A stretch of 57,538 bases of DNA. It comes from Bacillus sp. J33 (GTDB taxonomy: Bacteria; Bacillota; Bacilli; Bacillales; Cytobacillaceae). The notes beneath the pieces were generated by a model. It ran no database searches and was not told the origin of the DNA. It saw nothing but the letters and a program-made list of their open reading frames with translations. The number at the start of each line of letters is the position of its first letter. The stretch's first letter is position 1. The stretch lies in the NCBI RefSeq assembly GCF_000518885.1, contig NZ_JAEL01000023.1, positions 211 through 57,748 of the forward strand, written 5' to 3'. Below are positions 53,802 through 57,538 of the stretch, one piece after another. A program made the position numbers and the translations under genes.

Positions 53802-54572
53802 TTGGATAAATTAATTGATGCCCATATTCATCTTGATCAATATAGCGATGATGAAATAACAGAAATCTTTAAAGATGTCCCTTTTCAGCTGTCAGTCATT
53901 TCTGTTTCATATGACTTGAATTCCTGCAAGCGAAACCTTGCTCTTTCTAAAAAATATTCTAATGTAAAACCTGCCTATGGCTTTCACCCTGAACAAGAAC
54001 TTCCTAAGGATCAGGAGCTCTCAGCGCTTTTTAGCTGGCTGGATGATCATCAGGAGGATATGGCAGGAGTAGGAGAAGTAGGTCTGCCATATTATTTAAG
54101 GAGAAAGCATGCTGGCAGCTTTAAAATGGAGGGTTATATAGAGCTGCTCGAAGAATTTATCAAGCTGGCAAAAAAGTGGAATAAACCATTGGCCCTTCAT
54201 GCTGTATATGAGGATGCTCCGGTTGTATGCCGGCTGCTGGAAAAGCATTCAATCCAAAAAGCCCACTTCCATTGGTTTAAAGGAGATCCTGGGACTGTCA
54301 GAAGGCTGATTTCAAACGGATATTACATCTCCTTTACCCCCGATATCGTTTACGAAAAGGAAATACAGGATCTTGCACGGTCTTATCCGATAGATCGAAT
54401 GATGGCTGAAACCGATGGGCCCTGGCCATTTGAAGGGCCTTTCAAAGGCCAGCTTACCCATCCAGCCATGATATTTGAGTCTATCAGAACCTTAGCCCAT
54501 CTTAAGAAAAAGCCTTTAGAAGATGTTCATAGGCAGCTTTATCAAAACACTAAAAGCTTCTATTATAATTAG
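53802..54572 (+). CDS. TatD-family metal-dependent hydrolase in the thi operon
   Basis: About 256 residues. Amidohydrolase fold with metal ligands: 'DAHIHLDQY' (HxH), 'GVGEVGLPYY' (Glu), 'LHAVYE' (His), 'HFHWFKG' (His) and 'AETDGPWP' (Asp). TTG 53802 follows AGAGGTG; GTG 53793 is the alternative. Immediately after thiZ (11 bp), so likely co-transcribed with the pyrimidine importer; a role as an amidohydrolase in HMP-precursor salvage is possible but not shown. Otherwise a DNase-like TatD paralogue. Confidence 0.82.
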   Translation: MDKLIDAHIHLDQYSDDEITEIFKDVPFQLSVISVSYDLNSCKRNLALSKKYSNVKPAYGFHPEQELPKDQELSALFSWLDDHQEDMAGVGEVGLPYYLRRKHAGSFKMEGYIELLEEFIKLAKKWNKPLALHAVYEDAPVVCRLLEKHSIQKAHFHWFKGDPGTVRRLISNGYYISFTPDIVYEKEIQDLARSYPIDRMMAETDGPWPFEGPFKGQLTHPAMIFESIRTLAHLKKKPLEDVHRQLYQNTKSFYYN

Positions 54573-54584
54573 TTGGATTTTAGA

Positions 54585-54619
54585 CGGCCATTTGAAAGTA
54601 AATGGCCGCTTTCCTTTTT
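54585..54619 (+). terminator. Terminator of the thi operon
   Basis: CGGCCATTT (54585-54593) / AAATGGCCG (54600-54608), then CTTTCCTTTTT. Confidence 0.85.
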
Positions 54620-54896
54620 ATAGAGAACTTCTATGACCTTTTTACAGAGACCATAAATGATCCGGGGCCATTCTTGAAGCGATTCACTCCATTCCCGATA
54701 CACATTCAAATTATTACTTATATGATACATCCTACACAATCCCCCTATAGGATGCGGATTCTGCTGCTTTTTTTAAAAAGGCGAATACTTTCATAATGGT
54801 CAAAATATACTAGATAAATATAATCACTTCGCACCATTCCTTATATTGGAAATATACGTTAATCTTAATTTGGACAATACTTTTAGGAGGTATGAG
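54620..54896. other. Intergenic, nothing clear
   Basis: AT-rich; no ORF with ribosome site. A weak -10 type TAGATAAATATAAT occurs near 54810-54825, plausible for the secreted protein's promoter. Confidence 0.4.
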
Positions 54897-55634
54897 ATGA
54901 AAAAGTATATTTTTTTGCTATTGACTATTTTACTAGTCTTTTCTGGAAATGCGTTTGCACAGCCTAAAAGCGGTGCTGCAAATTTGAGCGAAAAAGAATT
55001 TATGAAGGCAGTCAGAAAAGCTGATGAATTTAAGGATTTCAAATCTTCCTTTCTAAACGGTGCAGATGCTAAGCCCAAGGCCCTTATCGATGGGAATGGC
55101 TCCCAGTATGGCTGGGCAGTCCAATATGAAATCGAATATAATGCAAAGAATGTTTTCTTGAATGAGGAGGCCATCGTTAACTTCTCTTCTCTTTTATCCT
55201 TTTCTTATGAATTTGATAGCGGATTAAAGGTCCGCCTCGTTGACTATGGCAGACTGTTAGATGACCAGGCTTTTTATATTAAAGATTTAAGGTCAGATGA
55301 AGAGACTAAGATAGATGTTTCGAAAGATCATACGTTTAAAGAGTTTTTGGCCGAAGTGGAAATGAAAAAGAAGGAGGTGCTCGAGAAAGCAGCAAAAAAC
55401 AGCTTAGAAACTGATAAGAGCACGGCCGCAGGCGAACTTTGCTACTACTGCACAAAGTATGAATGGCGCGGAGGATATCCTTGTGCTGCTGCTGCCATGG
55501 AATCAGAGACTTCTGTTTCCTCCCAGCTGGCAACACACGGCTTAGATGAAGATGCTGTTACAGCTAATTGCTATGTTCCCCGCTACAAGGTTTGCGTTGC
55601 AGGAGAATGGAGAACCTATTGCCCTATACAATAG
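54897..55634 (+). CDS. Secreted protein with Cys-rich C-terminal domain
   Basis: 245 residues. Signal peptide 'MKKYIFLLLTILLVFSGNAF' then A-Q cleavage. Residues ~30-180 form a Cys-free alpha/beta leader ('SEKEFMKAVRKADEFKDFKS', a repeated strand block). The last ~65 residues after 'STAAGE' hold all six Cys: LCYYCTK, GYPCAAA, ANCYVPRY, KVCVAG and TYCPIQ, enough for three disulfides. ATG 54897 with AGGAGG upstream. Layout (exported precursor, conserved leader, short Cys-rich end) recalls precursor-encoded bacteriocin-type peptides, but no known family matched by eye. Single gene with terminator. Confidence 0.75.
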   Translation: MKKYIFLLLTILLVFSGNAFAQPKSGAANLSEKEFMKAVRKADEFKDFKSSFLNGADAKPKALIDGNGSQYGWAVQYEIEYNAKNVFLNEEAIVNFSSLLSFSYEFDSGLKVRLVDYGRLLDDQAFYIKDLRSDEETKIDVSKDHTFKEFLAEVEMKKKEVLEKAAKNSLETDKSTAAGELCYYCTKYEWRGGYPCAAAAMESETSVSSQLATHGLDEDAVTANCYVPRYKVCVAGEWRTYCPIQ

Positions 55635-55668
55635 AAAAATAGCATAGGGGGTTTTTCAATCTCATAAC

Positions 55669-55698
55669 CGGCTAAGCACAAGCTTAGCCGATTTTTTT
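55669..55698 (+). terminator. Terminator after the Cys-rich secreted protein gene
   Basis: CGGCTAAGC / GCTTAGCCG, then ATTTTTTT. Confidence 0.85.
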
Positions 55699-55953
55699 AC
55701 ACCTTAGTGCCTTTAATGATTGCTTCTGGAAGAAGAAAAATAGCATTACCATCACTGACACGGTAATGCCACCTGGGTTTGCACTGTCCCTTTATCCCCT
55801 GAGATCTGCAGAGACCAACCCGAATATAAGAAACTGCCTGCCCTTTGAATGAAGGAAAAACCTCGCCAGCAGTAAAGCGATTTATTCAACTAAAGCAGAT
55901 GTGCCCCTGAATAAAACTTTCCCGAAAAATGTAAAGAAATAGGATTTTAAGTT
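55699..55953. other. Intergenic region between convergent genes
   Basis: No gene. One hairpin CATTACC/GGTAATG (about 55746-55771) without T-tract; otherwise nothing seen. Confidence 0.4.
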
Positions 55954-55987
55954 AAAAAAAGACCCCTTAATAGAGTTAATTAAGGAG
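55954..55987 (-). terminator. Terminator of the sigma/anti-sigma operon
   Basis: CCCCTTAA (55963-55970) / TTAAGGAG (55980-55987); minus-strand T7 follows. Overlaps the end of the anti-sigma gene. Confidence 0.75.
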
Positions 55988-56588
55988 TTTTCTGTATGCT
56001 CTCAGCCACGGCTTTTAAGTATTCCAGAAAAAGAGTGCTTTCTTCAGAGGAAAGGATATACAATTCTTTACTTTCCATTGTCCTGACATATACTTCACCA
56101 TGCTCTTCCCAGATTTTTAGCTTAAGCGGCTCTTTCCCTTTTAACATAAATTGCACATCATACAGAGGTTTAGTTGTGAGTTTTACCTTTGACGGCTCGG
56201 CTGAATTGATGGCGTTCCTGGCTGCCTCTTCCCATTTTTCATCCTGTATGGTGGCTATATTTGGAGAATAAACACCTTCTGCTGAAAAAATCTTTTCAGC
56301 TTCAGATATAGCAACAGCGGTTTGGGTAATACTGCTTTCGCCAATTAAAACTGGGCTATAGCTGCCTCTGGTCATAGCATCTTCAGAATAAATGATAAAA
56401 GCGAAAAGAAAACAGGCAGCCAATGAAACAGCAGCGGTTAAAAACCGCGGAAAAAAGGCTTTCCTCTCCCTTGGCCTCTCCTCTAATTCGTTCATTATTT
56501 TCCGAAAGCTCTCCTGTTTCTGTTTTTGCGAACGCGGAATACGGTCCAATTCACGGAATGAATTATCGAATCCGGATGAGTTCTTCAT
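55980..56588 (-). CDS. Putative ECF anti-sigma factor
   Basis: 202 residues. Cytosolic basic N-terminus (~1-45, 'FDNSFRELDRIPRSQKQKQE'), single membrane helix (~48-68, 'FLTAAVSLAACFLFAFIIYS'), and an extracellular domain with alternating strands. This N-in, sensor-out layout and a 26-bp overlap with the sigma gene indicate the cognate anti-sigma factor. No zinc-binding HxxxCxxC motif. It resembles no named Rsi protein closely. Confidence 0.8.
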   Translation of the reverse strand: MKNSSGFDNSFRELDRIPRSQKQKQESFRKIMNELEERPRERKAFFPRFLTAAVSLAACFLFAFIIYSEDAMTRGSYSPVLIGESSITQTAVAISEAEKIFSAEGVYSPNIATIQDEKWEEAARNAINSAEPSKVKLTTKPLYDVQFMLKGKEPLKLKIWEEHGEVYVRTMESKELYILSSEESTLFLEYLKAVAESIQKTP

Positions 56589-57099
56589 GGATCTCCCCCC
56601 TTTTCTGCAGTTCTTTTTTTAGCGCGGCGAGTGCCCTGGAAGTGGTGATTTTTACTTTATTTTCATTCCAATTCAAAATTTCGGCCGTTTCCTTAATGGA
56701 AAACTCCTTTATTTTTCTTAAGATCAGAACCTCCTGATAGCTTAATTTCAAATGGCGGATCGCTACATATAGAAGCGCTGCTTTTTCTCCTTTTATAATA
56801 ATCTCTGTTGGGGTATCTTCATCTGATGGCAGCTGGAACTTTTCAATCGAGAAAAATTTGAACCTGTTTTTTTTGCGCAGATAATCAATGGCTACATTCC
56901 GCGATATCCGTACAAGCCACGTAAAGATTTGCGACTCTCCATTAAATTGATTCATATATTTATAAGCTTTTATAAAAGTATCCTGGGTCAAATCTTCTGC
57001 AACCTCTTTATCATTTACAAGAAGAAATATGTATCCATAAATGCGATCACTATATTCGTTATACATTTCTTCAAATGCTTCTGCGGAAATTCTCTCCAT
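56563..57099 (-). CDS. ECF RNA polymerase sigma factor
   Basis: 178 residues. Sigma-70 region 2 ('FEEMYNEYSDRIYGYIFLLV', 'VAEDLTQDTFIKAYKYMNQF', 'TWLVRISRNVAIDYLRKKNR') and region 4 ('SYQEVLILRKIKEFSIKETA', 'WNENKVKITTSRALAALKKE'). ATG 57099 after GAGGGGG; the longer ORF upstream to 57219 is not supported. Likely autoregulated from a promoter at 57126-57151. Confidence 0.92.
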   Translation of the reverse strand: MERISAEAFEEMYNEYSDRIYGYIFLLVNDKEVAEDLTQDTFIKAYKYMNQFNGESQIFTWLVRISRNVAIDYLRKKNRFKFFSIEKFQLPSDEDTPTEIIIKGEKAALLYVAIRHLKLSYQEVLILRKIKEFSIKETAEILNWNENKVKITTSRALAALKKELQKRGEIHEELIRIR

Positions 57100-57125
57100 T
57101 GTGGGCGCCCCCTCGCATACTATTA

Positions 57126-57151
57126 GACGAATCAGAAAAAAAAAAGAAACA
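57126..57151 (-). promoter_or_regulatory. Candidate ECF-type promoter of the sigma operon
   Basis: Minus strand TGTTTC (57151-57146), 16-bp spacer of T-rich DNA, CGTC (57129-57126) about 30 bp ahead of the start codon. Spacing and CGTC -10 fit ECF autoregulation. Confidence 0.4.
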
Positions 57152-57296
57152 CTTCTCTCCATTTTTATAAAAAAAAATTCTGATGTTCCACTTTTTCTAA
57201 AAACGAAATTGGACTGCACTGATACTACGTCAAGAAAACGGACAAATTAAATTGGGCACTTTCTTACTTTCTTCCTACCGCGCTATCGCTTGGTAA

Positions 57297-57344
57297 CCTG
57301 GACAAATGATGATCTAACTTGCGTTACATCATAATTTGTCCAGG
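57297..57344. repeat. Inverted repeat near the IS end
   Basis: CCTGGACAAATGATG (57297-57311) pairs with CATCAT-ATTTGTCCAGG (57327-57344). Another TGGACAAA-like copy (CGGACAAATTAAATTGGGC) lies at 57239-57257, possibly the element's terminal repeat. Confidence 0.5.
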
Positions 57345-57355
57345 AAAAGGTTAAA

Positions 57356-57538
57356 TTAGGCGACTTTCATTTTTGAGTAGTAAGCTTTTTCAAACTCCAT
57401 CGGTGATTGGTATCCAATGGTTGAATGAATCCTCTCTGGATTGTAAAAACAAGTGATATACTCAAAAACTTCCTTTGTTGCCTCTGCTCTTGTCCTATAT
57501 TTTTTCTGGTAGATCAATTCTTTTTTAATAATACTGTG
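57356..57538 (-). mobile_element. IS3-family transposase OrfB, C-terminal part (cut by window edge)
   Basis: 60 in-frame residues ending at a TAA: 'SIIKKELIYQKKYRTRAEAT' and 'YITCFYNPERIHSTIGYQSP' + 'MEFEKAYY', the standard end of IS3-family OrfB. Reading frame intact as far as visible. The 5' part lies beyond 57538. Confidence 0.9.

Noticed and set aside
1..57538. CRISPR array, rRNA operon, or complete prophage
   Set aside because: No regularly spaced identical direct repeats with unique spacers, no rRNA-like sequence, and no phage structural genes seen. The only tandem array is the 21-bp one.

Overview
The window looks like chromosome of a Bacillaceae endospore-former (Bacillus/Cytobacillus/Mesobacillus type). 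The evidence is low-to-moderate GC, AGGAGG-type ribosome binding sites, an alpha/beta-type spore SASP gene, a Spo0E-like phosphatase, the sigI-rsgI pair, CcpA cre sites, T-box and TPP leaders, and lutABC, treP/treA/malL, thiXYZ and swrC homologues. Species cannot be set from sequence reading alone.

Layout. 1-5.0 kb: a two-gene 2-oxoacid:ferredoxin oxidoreductase operon (minus) and a divergent membrane acyltransferase. 5.1-5.7 kb: tRNA-Arg(CCU), then a solo attachment-site-like locus holding the 3' half of a tRNA-Val and paired 10-11 bp repeats. 5.8-7.3 kb: ArsR regulator with two AHSA1/SRPBCC proteins. 7.7-13.8 kb: an inorganic-carbon (DAB) cluster, dabB-dabA, a beta-carbonic-anhydrase-like protein without its zinc ligands, and a DUF2294 protein, preceded by a terminator hairpin and a 21-codon ORF. 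14-17 kb: a decayed IS3-family transposase and several very small genes. 17.2-20.2 kb: lutABC lactate oxidation. 20.4-24.4 kb: B12-binding radical SAM protein, two overlapping micro-genes, a DUF3905-like protein, a Ktr/Trk potassium channel subunit. 24.5-28.8 kb: CdaR-type regulator, glycolate-oxidase-like glcD-glcF, SASP. 28.9-32.2 kb: sigI-rsgI and a secreted Ala/Glu-rich DUF5667-like protein, both with candidate SigI promoters. 33-36.5 kb: SwrC-like RND pump. 36.7-39 kb: NhaC-family transporter under a tyrosine-type T-box, backed by a striking 21-bp-periodic repeat array. 39-43 kb: prfC, yfhP-like, nupC-like. 43.2-48.8 kb: treP-malL-treA with two copies of a 225-bp MITE and a promoter carrying two TreR-type palindromes around a cre site. 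48.9-54.6 kb: tatA, sirtuin, YkvA-like protein, TPP riboswitch and a thiamine-precursor (thiY-yqgV-thiX-thiZ) operon ending in a TatD-like hydrolase. 54.9-57.5 kb: a secreted Cys-rich protein, an ECF sigma/anti-sigma pair, and the end of an IS3-family transposase cut by the window edge.

Central-metabolism themes recur: two FAD/Fe-S 2-hydroxyacid oxidation modules (lutABC, glcDF), a ferredoxin-dependent 2-oxoacid oxidoreductase and bicarbonate/CO2 handling. The least explained pieces are the 21-bp-periodic array (38.5-39.0 kb), the solo att-like locus (5.3-5.6 kb), the MITE pair inside the tre operon, and the secreted Cys-rich protein (54.9 kb).
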